From contig NC_015666.1 of assembly GCF_000217715.1 (NCBI RefSeq), positions 2,616,270 through 2,680,269 on the forward strand: DNA of 64,000 bases, given 5' to 3'. Position numbers and translations under genes: made by a program. This stretch comes from Halopiger xanaduensis SH-6 (GTDB lineage: Archaea > Halobacteriota > Halobacteria > Halobacteriales > Natrialbaceae). Of the stretch, positions 1 to 8,075 are shown piece after piece; position 1 is the first letter of the stretch, and every line of letters starts with the position of its first letter. The notes under the pieces were generated by a model. It saw nothing but the letters and a program-made list of their open reading frames with translations. It made no database searches and had not been told where the DNA came from.

Positions 1-694
1 GCTGGACCTCGAGGCCCAGTTCCCGGATGACGTAGCGGTAGGTGCGGGCGATCTCGTCCTTCTCGACGCGGGAGACCGCGTCGATCTCGTCTAAGCTGCG
101 CGGGGTGCCGGCCTGCCGGGCGGCGGCGTACAGCGAGGCCGTCGAGACGCCTTCGATCGACCGTCCGGGAAGGAGGTCCTCCTCGAGGGCGCGGCGGTAG
201 ATCACGCTGGCCGTTTCGCGGACGTTCTCGGGGAGGCCGAGCGCGGAGGCCATCCGGTCGATTTCGCCCAGCGCCTGCTTTAAGTTGCGCTCCTTGGAGT
301 CGCGGGTGCGGAACCGCTCGTTCCAGGTGCGAAGGCGCTGCATCTTCTGGCGCTGGCGGCTCGAGAGGGAGCGGCCGTAGGCGTCCTTGTCCTGCCAGCC
401 GATGTTGGTCGAGAGCCCCTGATCGTGCATCATGTTGGTCGTCGGGGCGCCGACGCGGGACTTCTCGTCCTTCTCGGCGGCGTCGAAGGCCCGCCACTCG
501 GGCCCGCGGTCGATTTCGCCTTCGTCGACGACGAGACCGCAATCGTCGCAGACCGTTTCGGCGTGCTCGGCGTCCGAGACGAGTCGACCGCCACACTCCG
601 GACACTGTTCCCGTTCGCCCGCCTGCTCGTGCGACTCCTCCTGGGTGCCCTGGCGTTGCTCGTCGCTGCGAGTTCGAATACTGGTGTCAGTCAT
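1..694 (-). CDS. tfb: transcription initiation factor IIB (TFB), 3' end outside window
   Basis: Archaeal TFB bridges TBP at the promoter and RNA polymerase. The visible 231 residues hold an N-terminal zinc ribbon (CPEC near residue 34 and CDDC near 53), the B-reader/linker with the WNERFRTRDSKERNLKQAL stretch, and the first cyclin-fold repeat (RSIEGVSTASLYAAAR). The second cyclin repeat lies beyond the left edge, since the family is usually about 320 aa. The ATG at 694 is the first in-frame start. A TATA-like TATTTAAG lies on the minus strand at 773-766, which predicts a 5' UTR of about 45 nt. Haloarchaea carry several tfb paralogues and the part seen does not tell which one this is. Confidence 0.93.
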   Translation of the reverse strand, partial: MTDTSIRTRSDEQRQGTQEESHEQAGEREQCPECGGRLVSDAEHAETVCDDCGLVVDEGEIDRGPEWRAFDAAEKDEKSRVGAPTTNMMHDQGLSTNIGWQDKDAYGRSLSSRQRQKMQRLRTWNERFRTRDSKERNLKQALGEIDRMASALGLPENVRETASVIYRRALEEDLLPGRSIEGVSTASLYAAARQAGTPRSLDEIDAVSRVEKDEIARTYRYVIRELGLEVQ

Positions 695-765
695 TGTATT
701 GGACTGTCAGAACCTCGGTGAAAACGCTCGAATCCGTAGTGCTCCCTAGTAACGAACGACGCTCA

Positions 766-773
766 CTTAAATA
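766..773 (-). promoter_or_regulatory. TATA-like box of tfb
   Basis: TATTTAAG reads on the minus strand about 75 nt before the tfb ATG, in a short AT-rich patch inside an otherwise GC-rich spacer shared with the divergent gatC gene. Confidence 0.45.
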
Positions 774-858
774 CTGCGATACGATTCGCTGCCCGCAGCA
801 CGGCCCGATCACCCGCGTCGAGCGCCGGCCGAGACGGGCCGAACCGGTCCTCGCGTAT

Positions 859-870
859 CGAAACCCTTAC
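859..870 (+). promoter_or_regulatory. BRE/TATA of gatC, leaderless start
   Basis: CGAAACCCTTAC is a typical haloarchaeal BRE plus TATA pattern. It is centred about 29 nt before the gatC ATG, so transcription should begin at or almost at the start codon. Confidence 0.5.
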
Positions 871-895
871 TCTCCGGAAGGCGGTTCGAACAGGT

Positions 896-1174
896 ATGAG
901 CGACGACGCCGTCAGTCCCGAGGAGGTCCGCCACGTCGCGGAGCTGGCTCGCGTCGACCTCGAGGACGACGAGGTCGACCAGTTCGCCCGGCAGTTCGCG
1001 GATATCCTCGAGTACTTCGAGACGCTGGACGAGGTCCCCGAGGTCGACCGCGAGGCCGACCTCGCGAACGTGATGCGACCCGACGAGGAGCGCGACTCCC
1101 TCGATACGGAGGAGGCGCTGCGCAACGCGCCGGAAACCGAGGACGGCTACTTCAAGGGGCCGAACGTCTCGTAA
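896..1174 (+). CDS. gatC: Asp/Glu-tRNA amidotransferase subunit C
   Basis: This is the small GatC subunit (92 aa) of the GatCAB complex, which converts misacylated Asp-tRNA(Asn) or Glu-tRNA(Gln) to the amide form. The N-terminal helix (EEVRHVAELARVDLEDDEV, residues 9-27) and the C-terminal AEALRNAP-like segment with GYFKGPNV at the end are diagnostic. GatC clamps GatA to GatB. The stop is followed after 2 nt by the gatA ATG, so the two are co-translated. gatB is not in the window. The length is normal for the family. Confidence 0.95.
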   Translation: MSDDAVSPEEVRHVAELARVDLEDDEVDQFARQFADILEYFETLDEVPEVDREADLANVMRPDEERDSLDTEEALRNAPETEDGYFKGPNVS

Positions 1175-1176
1175 CC

Positions 1177-2448
1177 ATGTCCGAGAACATCTACATCACC
1201 GAGGAGCGAATCGAGGGCGCCGACGACGGCCCGCTGGCGGACGCCACCGTCGCGGTCAAGGACAACATCTCTACCGAGGGCGTCCGAACGACCTGCGGCT
1301 CGGCCATGCTCGAGGAGTACGTCCCGCCGTACGACGCGACGGTCGTCTCCCGCCTCAAAGAGGCCGGAGCGACCATCGTCGGCAAGGCCAACATGGACGA
1401 GTTCGGGATGGGGACGACCACCGAAACCTCCGCGTTCGGCGCGACGGACAACCCCGCCGCGCCGGGCCGCGTCCCCGGCGGCTCCTCGGGCGGCTCCGCC
1501 GCCGCCGTCGCCGCGGGCGAGGCCGACCTCGCGCTCGGCTCCGACACCGGCGGCTCGGTCCGCTGTCCGGCCGCCTTCTGCGGCGTCGTCGGCATCAAGC
1601 CCACTTACGGCCTGGTCTCGCGGTACGGGCTCGTCGCCTACGCCAACAGTCTCGAGCAGATCGGCCCGTTCGCAAACACCGTCGAGGACGCCGCCGCGCT
1701 GCTCGACGTGATCGCCGGCGAGGACGAGCGCGACGCGACCACCCGCGAACCACAACTCGAGGGCGAGAGCTACGCCGCTGCCGCGACCGCCGACGTCGAC
1801 GGCCTCACGATCGGCGTCCCGACGGAGCTGCTCGAGGGCGCCGACGAGGGCGTCGTCGAGACCTTCTGGGACGCGATTGCGGACCTCGAGGACCGCGGCG
1901 CCGAGTACCACGAGGTCTCGCTGCCGTCCGTCGAGCACGCCGTCGAGGCTTACTACGTGATCGCGATGTCGGAAGCCTCCTCGAACCTCGCGCGGTTTGA
2001 CGGCGTCCGCTACGGCAACTCCGGCGGCTACGACGGCAACTGGAACGAGGCCTTCTCGAAGGCCCGCCAGGAGGGCTTCGGCGACGAGGTCAAGCGCCGC
2101 ATCCTGCTGGGAACGTACGCGCTCTCGGCCGGCTACCACGACAAGTACTACAAGCAGGCCCAGGACGCCCGCGCGTGGGTCAAGCAGGACTTCGACGAAG
2201 CCCTGTCCGAGGCCGACGTGCTCGCCTCGCCGACCATGCCCGTCCCGCCGTTCGAACTCGGCGAGAGCCTCGACGATCCGCTCCAGATGTACCTCGCCGA
2301 CGCCAACACCGTCCCCGTGAACCTCGCGGACCTGCCCGCGATCTCGGTGCCCGCGGGCGAGACCGACGGCCTCCCCGTCGGGCTGCAACTCGTCGGCCCG
2401 GCTTTCGGCGAGGAACGGCTGATCCGGGCGGCGAGCGCGCTCGCCTGA
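1177..2448 (+). CDS. gatA: Asp/Glu-tRNA amidotransferase subunit A (amidase)
   Basis: This catalytic amidase (423 aa) hydrolyses glutamine to supply ammonia for tRNA-dependent amidation. The amidase-signature triad is visible: Lys28 in VAVKDNIS, the cis-Ser in GGSSGGSAAA (residues 101-110) and the nucleophile Ser127 in GSDTGGSVR. The C-terminal PAISVPAG and GLPVGLQLVGP motifs are intact. The start at 1177 lies 2 nt after the gatC stop, and the frame is open upstream only because it reads through gatC. At 423 aa it is shorter than many bacterial GatA proteins (about 485), mainly because the N-terminal region is compact, as in other haloarchaea. Confidence 0.96.
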   Translation: MSENIYITEERIEGADDGPLADATVAVKDNISTEGVRTTCGSAMLEEYVPPYDATVVSRLKEAGATIVGKANMDEFGMGTTTETSAFGATDNPAAPGRVPGGSSGGSAAAVAAGEADLALGSDTGGSVRCPAAFCGVVGIKPTYGLVSRYGLVAYANSLEQIGPFANTVEDAAALLDVIAGEDERDATTREPQLEGESYAAAATADVDGLTIGVPTELLEGADEGVVETFWDAIADLEDRGAEYHEVSLPSVEHAVEAYYVIAMSEASSNLARFDGVRYGNSGGYDGNWNEAFSKARQEGFGDEVKRRILLGTYALSAGYHDKYYKQAQDARAWVKQDFDEALSEADVLASPTMPVPPFELGESLDDPLQMYLADANTVPVNLADLPAISVPAGETDGLPVGLQLVGPAFGEERLIRAASALA

Positions 2449-2539
2449 TCGAAGTCGGCGATCGGAACCGGACAGGTACATACTTTTTACTGTTGGCTGC
2501 AAAGACGCGGTACGCTGTCCCTCCATCGAGTGAACTGCT

Positions 2540-2956
2540 ATGAAAATCACGCACCAAGAGGTCGAATTCGACGAATTCTCGCGGGTGTGCGACCTCGTCG
2601 AGGAGTACTTCGGCGAGACGCTCGACGACGTCGCGCTCCACGCCCCCGTATCGCGCCGCCAACTCGTCGCGGTCCTCGCACGCGCCCAGCTGTCGGGTCG
2701 CCGGCTCGCGAACGACGGGGACGGGCTGGCCGACGCAGGCGACGTCGTCTACCAGTCGAACCGCGAAACGCTGTACTGGCTCGACGGCGACTTCTGGACC
2801 GACGTGTGCGGACGCCACCACCTCGAGCCCGACGAAGGCCGCGCCGCGCGGGAAGTCCACCGGCGGATCCTCGAGGCGATCGACGGAGACGTTTCGCACT
2901 ACAATCGCGAGCGGGATCCGTTCGTGTTGATCGAGCGGTTCGGGCTCTACGAGTAA
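2540..2956 (+). CDS. conserved haloarchaeal protein, function unknown
   Basis: This 138-aa soluble acidic protein has no signal peptide, membrane segment or recognised catalytic motif. The N-terminal half is rich in Asp/Glu and has a helical pattern (DEFSRVCDLVEEYFGETLDDV). A Trp-rich middle (LYWLDGDFWTDVCGRHHLEPDEG, around residues 78-100) precedes a C-terminal helix and an FVLIERFGLYE tail. It is monocistronic, on the same strand as gatCA but 91 nt downstream, with its own AT-rich upstream patch (TACATACTTTTTACTG, about 2480-2494). I do not recognise a family. Confidence 0.75.
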   Translation: MKITHQEVEFDEFSRVCDLVEEYFGETLDDVALHAPVSRRQLVAVLARAQLSGRRLANDGDGLADAGDVVYQSNRETLYWLDGDFWTDVCGRHHLEPDEGRAAREVHRRILEAIDGDVSHYNRERDPFVLIERFGLYE

Positions 2957-3055
2957 CGTAACTGCGGTCGCGACGCTCGGTCCGATCGAAAATCAAACCC
3001 GCAAAATTGCAGAATCGTAGTTGCGGCGACGGTCTCGTGTTCGGTTCGGTTCGGC

Positions 3056-3406
3056 TTACTCTTCGTACGCGAGGTTCATGATCCACTGCGAGAAGGCGTC
3101 ACTGTTGGGATCGACCTCCTCCTCGCCGATAAAGGGCGACAGCATGTCGCCGGCCATCAACAGCCTGAAATCAAGGTCCCGCGCCGTCGGGCTGATGTAG
3201 TAGGTGTTGTGACCGTCGTAGATCGTCTCCTCGCGGTCGACGAGCCCCTTCTCGACGAGCGATTCGACGATCCGGCTGCCCTTCCGCGAGGAGACGCCCA
3301 ACTCCTTCCAGAAATCGCTCTGGTGGATGCCGCCGGTCTCGCGAACGAGTTCGAGGCCGGCGCGCTCGTCCTCGGAGAGTTCTGCTTCGGCTGTGGAAAC
3401 GCTCAC
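3056..3406 (-). CDS. winged-helix (MarR/COG2512-like) DNA-binding regulator
   Basis: This single-domain winged-helix protein is about 116 aa long. The core is LSEDERAGLELVRETGG, then the recognition segment IHQSDFWKELGVSSRKGSRIVESLVEKGLV and a beta-wing ending ETIYDGHNTYYISP. The C-terminal tail (RLLMAGDMLSPFIGEEEVD) is likely a dimer or effector region. I chose GTG 3406 because an SD-like GAGGTG lies 6 nt upstream. GTG 3415, three codons upstream, is the alternative and would lie inside that SD. The gene sits alone between two unrelated genes, so the target is unknown. Confidence 0.8.
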   Translation of the reverse strand: MSVSTAEAELSEDERAGLELVRETGGIHQSDFWKELGVSSRKGSRIVESLVEKGLVDREETIYDGHNTYYISPTARDLDFRLLMAGDMLSPFIGEEEVDPNSDAFSQWIMNLAYEE

Positions 3407-3478
3407 GGTGACCACCTCTCCGTGCTCGCCGCTACAGGCAGGAGTGCGTCCATGTCCATACGAGGGTTCGGGAGCCGC

Positions 3479-4273
3479 TTAAATGTGCCCTTCGGCGTCG
3501 CTCGCGAACGCGGACGCGTCATCGACCGCCGGGAGGTCGACGGTTTCGTAGGCCGTCTGACACGGCGGGCCGTCGGCGAACGCGTACTGAGATTCGGAAC
3601 CGCCATCACGGAGCGCGATCAGTGACGACGAGCGAGTCCCGAACCCGTCGCCGTGGATGCAGACCCCGTAGTCGTGATCGCCCAGCACCGAGCCCGCGCG
3701 CTCGAGCCAGTCCGAAACGGATTCGCCACCGTCGGCGACCGACAGTTCGCGACGCACCGTGCGTGCGTTCTCGGCCTGCGCTCGAGCGGCGTCGGTTCGG
3801 AACGACGGGATATCGACCTCCCCGTCGACCGCGACGTTGACCACGACGTGGACGCCGGGCTCGAAGTCGGTCCGGACGAGGTCGCCGTCCCACTGGAAGC
3901 AGTAGGCGTCGTCCGCGTCGGCGACGACGAGATTGAATCCGTCGTACTCGTCGGCAGCGGTCGCATCCGCGACGATTGAGGCCGCTTCGGCCGCCGAGCG
4001 CGCCTCGAGGACGTCGGCGACGAGCAGGCCGCGCGAGCGCTCGCCGGCGAGTTCGGCGTCGGTCCACCTGTTCGTGATCCCGGCGAAGACGCCGAACTCG
4101 TTGTAGCCGATCCAGGTGCCGCCGGCCTCGGCGTCCCGCGGCGCGACGATCAGCGGCTCCTCGCGGTAGACGTCCGGCGGCCGCGAGTCGCGATCGACCG
4201 CTTCGTCGCGGTTCGCCGCGACGGCGACCGGCGCGTCCTCGAAGACCTGCCAGGCGAGAGTCAGCGTACACAC
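3479..4273 (-). CDS. NRDE family protein (TANGO2-like)
   Basis: This 264-aa NRDE/TANGO2 protein begins MCTLTLAW, so Cys2 would be the N-terminal residue after Met removal, as in Ntn-type hydrolases. The defining NRDE motif is at residues 21-24 (AANRDEA). GGTWIGYNEFGVFAGITNR (about 51-69) and YDGFNLVVAD follow the family pattern. Eukaryotic TANGO2 has been linked to heme and lipid handling; the archaeal role is unknown. It lies downstream of menE on the same strand with a 58-nt gap, so it may be read with the menA-menC-menE operon. Confidence 0.88.
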   Translation of the reverse strand: MCTLTLAWQVFEDAPVAVAANRDEAVDRDSRPPDVYREEPLIVAPRDAEAGGTWIGYNEFGVFAGITNRWTDAELAGERSRGLLVADVLEARSAAEAASIVADATAADEYDGFNLVVADADDAYCFQWDGDLVRTDFEPGVHVVVNVAVDGEVDIPSFRTDAARAQAENARTVRRELSVADGGESVSDWLERAGSVLGDHDYGVCIHGDGFGTRSSSLIALRDGGSESQYAFADGPPCQTAYETVDLPAVDDASAFASDAEGHI

Positions 4274-4331
4274 GGCTCGGAGTAGGGGCTCGAGCGTCTT
4301 AACTCCAGTTTCAAAACGAAGGATCGTTCGG

Positions 4332-5930
4332 TCAGCGATCGTCGACGTCGATTCCGTCCTCGAGCAGCCGATCCCGAACGGCCTCGCGGTCGACGGTCCC
4401 CGACGCCGTTCGCGGAAGCGAGTCGGCGAACGCGATCATCTTCGGTTTCTTGAATCCCGCGAGGTGCTCGTCGCAGTGTGCGAGCAGCGAGTCGACGTTG
4501 GACTCGACCTCCGCGTCTGCAGCCGGTACGACCAGCGCCGCGACGCGCTCGCTCCACTCGGGATCCTCGAGGCCGACGACGGCGGCGTCCTCGACGGCTG
4601 GATGCTCGCGCAGGATTGCGACTACCTCGCCGGGATCGACGTTCTCGCCGCCGGTGACGATGCGGTCGCTGCGCCGGTTGAGGATCCGGAGTCGGCCGTC
4701 TGCGTCTCGGTAGCCGACGTCGCCGGTATGGAGCCCGCGGTCGCCGAACGCCTCGTCGGTGCGATCGGAATCGAGATATCCGGGCGTCACCGTCGGCCCC
4801 GAGACGACCAGTTCGCCGGGCTCGTCGGACGGAACCGGGTCGCCGTCCTCGTCGATGATCGTCACGTCGGTGTTCACGAGCGGCTGGCCGACCGTCCCCT
4901 CGTGCTCGCGAACGTCGGCCGGCGTCGCGGTCGCGACCTGCGAGGCCGTCTCGGTCATCCCGTAGGTCGGGTGGACCGGCACGCCGGCCTCGAGGCAGCG
5001 CTCGAGCAACTCGCTCGAGGCTGGTGCGCCGCCGAGCAGGACGAACCGGAGCGATTCGGGCGGTTCCCAGTCCGCGTCGAGGAGCCGCTTGCACATCGTC
5101 GGGACGAGCGAGACGCCCGTGATATCGTACTCGTCCATCACGCGTGCGGTCTCGCGGGCGTCGAACTCCCGCTGGATCACGACGGTCGTCCCGTACAGCG
5201 TCGATCGGACGATCGGCGCGAGCCCGCCCATGTGGTACATCGGGAGACAGCAGAGCCAGCGGTCATTTCGGTCGACGCCCAGCCGGAACGCGGAGGCAGT
5301 CGCGCTGGCGACGAGGTTGCCGACCGTCAGCCGGACGATCTTCGGCTCGCCGGACGTTCCGGAGGTGAACAGCAGGAGTTGCGTATCGTCGCGCTCGAGG
5401 GGAACGGGATCGACCGACGGCGAACCCGAATCGCCGCCCGCGGTCGCCTCGAGGAACTGAACGTCGGTGTCGGTCTCGGTGTCGGCGTCGGATCCGGACT
5501 CGGGTTCGTCGACCGAGAGCACCGGGAGTCGACGACCGTCGGTCGACGCTGCAAGTTCGAGTGCCGTCGATTCGGTCTCGCTCTCGCAAATGACGGCCTC
5601 GAGTTCGGTTCGCTCGACCTTGGCGGCGAGTTCGTCGGTCGTCTCGCGGACGTTCAGCGGGACGACCGTCAGTCCGAGCCGCATCGCCGCGAAGAAGACG
5701 GTCGCGAAGGCCGGCCGCGTGTCCATGCAGACGCCGAGTCGGTCGTCGACGACGCCTTCGTCCTCGAGCGCCGCCGCGGTGCGATCGACCCGACGGTCGA
5801 AGTCGGCGTAGGTCCACTCCACGCTTGCGTCCCCGTCACCTGCGTCCGCGTCGGCGTCGATCAGCGCCGTCCGCTCGGGCGTCGTCGCAGCTCTGTGCGC
5901 GAGGAGGTCGCGGGTCGGCCACTCCGCCAT
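4332..5930 (-). CDS. menE: o-succinylbenzoate--CoA ligase
   Basis: This adenylate-forming enzyme (532 aa) activates o-succinylbenzoate with ATP and CoA in menaquinone synthesis. The P-loop-like LLLFTSGTSGEPKIVRLT, YGMTETASQ, the hinge TGDVGYRDADGRLRILNRRSD and the catalytic Lys in PRTASGTVDREAV (as LPRTASGTVDR; the FKKPK stretch lies before it) are present. The start is ATG 5930. An in-frame GTG overlapping the menC stop (near 5957) is possible but leaves no room for a ribosome site. The run of Asp/Glu around residues 150-180 is an acidic insertion typical of halophiles. It is the last of three tightly packed men genes. Confidence 0.92.
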   Translation of the reverse strand: MAEWPTRDLLAHRAATTPERTALIDADADAGDGDASVEWTYADFDRRVDRTAAALEDEGVVDDRLGVCMDTRPAFATVFFAAMRLGLTVVPLNVRETTDELAAKVERTELEAVICESETESTALELAASTDGRRLPVLSVDEPESGSDADTETDTDVQFLEATAGGDSGSPSVDPVPLERDDTQLLLFTSGTSGEPKIVRLTVGNLVASATASAFRLGVDRNDRWLCCLPMYHMGGLAPIVRSTLYGTTVVIQREFDARETARVMDEYDITGVSLVPTMCKRLLDADWEPPESLRFVLLGGAPASSELLERCLEAGVPVHPTYGMTETASQVATATPADVREHEGTVGQPLVNTDVTIIDEDGDPVPSDEPGELVVSGPTVTPGYLDSDRTDEAFGDRGLHTGDVGYRDADGRLRILNRRSDRIVTGGENVDPGEVVAILREHPAVEDAAVVGLEDPEWSERVAALVVPAADAEVESNVDSLLAHCDEHLAGFKKPKMIAFADSLPRTASGTVDREAVRDRLLEDGIDVDDR

Positions 5931-5953
5931 CGTCGTCGCACCCGCGGGCCCCG

Positions 5954-7069
5954 TCACTCCTCCCACACCCCCTCGATGCCCAGCCCCTTCGCCTGGGGAA
6001 CGACGGCCGCTCCCTTCTCGAGCAGGACCGGATCGCGCCCGAGGTCCTCGGCGAGCAGTTCGGCGGTGGCGAGCCCGCAGGCCGGCACGTCGGGAATCGC
6101 CGCCGCGAGGTGGACGGCGCCGGTCCGCGCGACGACGCCGTCGATGGTCGTCGTGACGATCGGCGCGATATCGACCTCCATCACCCACGCGGCGACCCGA
6201 CGGGCGACGTCGACCCCGCCCAATGCCATCGGCTTCAACACGACGGCGTCCGCGGCCTCGGCGTCGCAGATCGCGTCGACGCCGTGCTCGAGCAGCCCTT
6301 CGTCCAAGGCGATATCGACGCCGGTGTCCATCCTGCGGAGGTCGGCGTGGCCCTCGAGCGCACCCGCCGGAAGCGGTTGTTCGACCAGCGAGACGCCGAG
6401 GTCGGCGAAGGCCTCGAGGGCGGACTCGGCATCCTCGTAGGTCCAGGCTTCGTTCGCGTCCGCGCGGAGTTCGACGGCGTCGTCGACCGCGTCCCGGGCC
6501 TCGCGGACGCGTTCGATGTCCTCCTCGACGCTGCGCAGGCCGACCTTGAGCTTGCAGCAGGCGTAGCCGCGCTCGCTGGCCTCCCGCACGGCCGTTCGAG
6601 TTTCGGCGGGCGAGCAGTCGCCGACGGTCGCGTTTACCGGCACGCGACCGACCATCGGTCCGTTCCCGAGATAGCGGTACAGCGGCGTCGCGTGCCGCGA
6701 CGACTGGAGATCCGCGAGCGCGAGCGAGACCGCGTGGCGGGCCGCGACCTGCCGATCGACCGCCTCGAGCGCCTCGTTCGGACCGCCGGCGCGGAACGCG
6801 TCCTGCGCGCGCTCGAGGGCCGCCCGACAGTCGTCTCGGGATTCGGTCCAGCCCGGCAGCGGGGTCGCCTCGCCGTAGCCGACGACGCCGTTCTCGTCGG
6901 CCAGTCGCACGAGAAAGCCGTCGCGGGACTCGATCGTCCCGTTGGACGTCTCGAGCGGGCTGGCGAGTTCGAGCGAGAAGGGGCGGAACTCGAACTCGAG
7001 GTTGGCGTTGGGGTCGGAGTCGGAGTCGCGATCGGGATCGCGGTCCGAACCCGGATCGGAACCGCTCAT
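5954..7069 (-). CDS. menC: o-succinylbenzoate synthase
   Basis: This enolase-superfamily enzyme (371 aa) dehydrates SHCHC to o-succinylbenzoate. The catalytic Lys motif (CCKLKVG) and the metal-ligand strands ending ELRADANEAW, LVEQPLP and ALDEGL are in the expected order, followed by VVLKPMALGG. The N-terminus starts with a low-complexity Asp/Ser repeat (residues 3-21) unlike the family core. ATG 7069 overlaps the menA stop (ATGA), indicating translational coupling. The stop falls 23 nt before menE. Confidence 0.93.
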   Translation of the reverse strand: MSGSDPGSDRDPDRDSDSDPNANLEFEFRPFSLELASPLETSNGTIESRDGFLVRLADENGVVGYGEATPLPGWTESRDDCRAALERAQDAFRAGGPNEALEAVDRQVAARHAVSLALADLQSSRHATPLYRYLGNGPMVGRVPVNATVGDCSPAETRTAVREASERGYACCKLKVGLRSVEEDIERVREARDAVDDAVELRADANEAWTYEDAESALEAFADLGVSLVEQPLPAGALEGHADLRRMDTGVDIALDEGLLEHGVDAICDAEAADAVVLKPMALGGVDVARRVAAWVMEVDIAPIVTTTIDGVVARTGAVHLAAAIPDVPACGLATAELLAEDLGRDPVLLEKGAAVVPQAKGLGIEGVWEE

Positions 7070-8001
7070 AGCACCACCAGCCCGGCGGCGAACAGTACCG
7101 CGTAGAGGGCGAGTAGCTTTCCGGTCCCCTCGAGCGCCGGGTTGAGCGCCTCGCCGTCGGTTCTGGTCAGTACGGTTCGGGTTACCGACGCGGCGTAGGG
7201 CAGCGAGACAAGCGGGAGCAGGGCGCCGAGGCCGAAGCCCTCGAGCCAGAACCAGAACGGTGCGAGGTAGGCCAGCGCGAGCAGCGCCAGGTACTCGACG
7301 CGGCTCCACCGGTAGCCGAGCCGAACCGCGAGCGTTCGCTTCCCGGTCTCGGCGTCGGTCTCCTTGTCCCGGATGTTGTTCACGACGATGATACAGGTCG
7401 AAATCGCGCCGACGGGGAGGCTGGCGACGAACGCCTCGAGGGTGATCGTTCCTTCGGGGATCGCGGTCGTTAGCGGCTCTGCGAGGACCGCGGCCGCCTG
7501 GACGTAGAACGTCCCCATCACGGCGACGACCCCGAAGAAAACGAAGACGAAGGGGTCGCCGAGCCCGTGGTAGCCCAGCGGGTAGGGGCCGCCGGTGTAG
7601 GCCCAGCCGCAGAGGACGCTGACGAGGCCGATCACGAGGATCGGCACGCCGCCGATGTAGACGAGATACGTTCCGGTGAAGATCGCCAGCGCGAACGTGA
7701 CGATCGTCGCGAGCTTGACCTGTTCAGCGGGGATCAGGCCCGACTGCGTGACGCGGGTGAATCCCTCGCGGTCCTCCGTGTCCGCACCCTTGATCGCGTC
7801 GTAGTAGTCGTTCGCGAAGTTGGTGCCGATCTGGATCAGCGCCGCGCCGACGAACGCCAGCAGCGCGGGCACCGGGGAAAACACGCCCTCGGAGACCGCG
7901 AGTCCGGTACCGACGATAACGGGCGCCGCGGCCGCGGGCAACGTCTGCGGGCGCGCCGCCATCAGCCACGCCTTCGTCCGTGACGTCTCCACCTCGGTCA
8001 T
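7066..8001 (-). CDS. menA: 1,4-dihydroxy-2-naphthoate polyprenyltransferase
   Basis: This UbiA-family integral membrane prenyltransferase (311 aa) attaches the isoprenoid tail to DHNA to give demethylmenaquinone. The first Asp-rich motif is NDYYDAIKGADT (residues 64-75) and the second is the DKETDAETGKRTLAV segment near 210. About eight or nine hydrophobic segments are visible. It is the first gene of the menA-menC-menE run, and its stop overlaps the menC ATG by 4 nt. The start is ATG 8001 with a GC-rich upstream spacer of 74 nt to the next gene. Confidence 0.93.
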   Translation of the reverse strand: MTEVETSRTKAWLMAARPQTLPAAAAPVIVGTGLAVSEGVFSPVPALLAFVGAALIQIGTNFANDYYDAIKGADTEDREGFTRVTQSGLIPAEQVKLATIVTFALAIFTGTYLVYIGGVPILVIGLVSVLCGWAYTGGPYPLGYHGLGDPFVFVFFGVVAVMGTFYVQAAAVLAEPLTTAIPEGTITLEAFVASLPVGAISTCIIVVNNIRDKETDAETGKRTLAVRLGYRWSRVEYLALLALAYLAPFWFWLEGFGLGALLPLVSLPYAASVTRTVLTRTDGEALNPALEGTGKLLALYAVLFAAGLVVL

Positions 8002-8075
8002 ACCTCGAGTGTCCCACTCGAGAGAGTGTCAACGTTGGCATTGCAGTCGAGCGATTGCGGCCCGGTCGCGCCGCC

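Noticed and set aside
1147-2550. Long open frame antisense to gatA
   Set aside because: It mirrors the codon bias of gatA; the protein has no family character and gatA is certain.
4464-6440. Long plus-strand open frame across menE and menC
   Set aside because: It is a shadow of two well-supported minus-strand genes, as GC-rich third positions keep antisense frames open.
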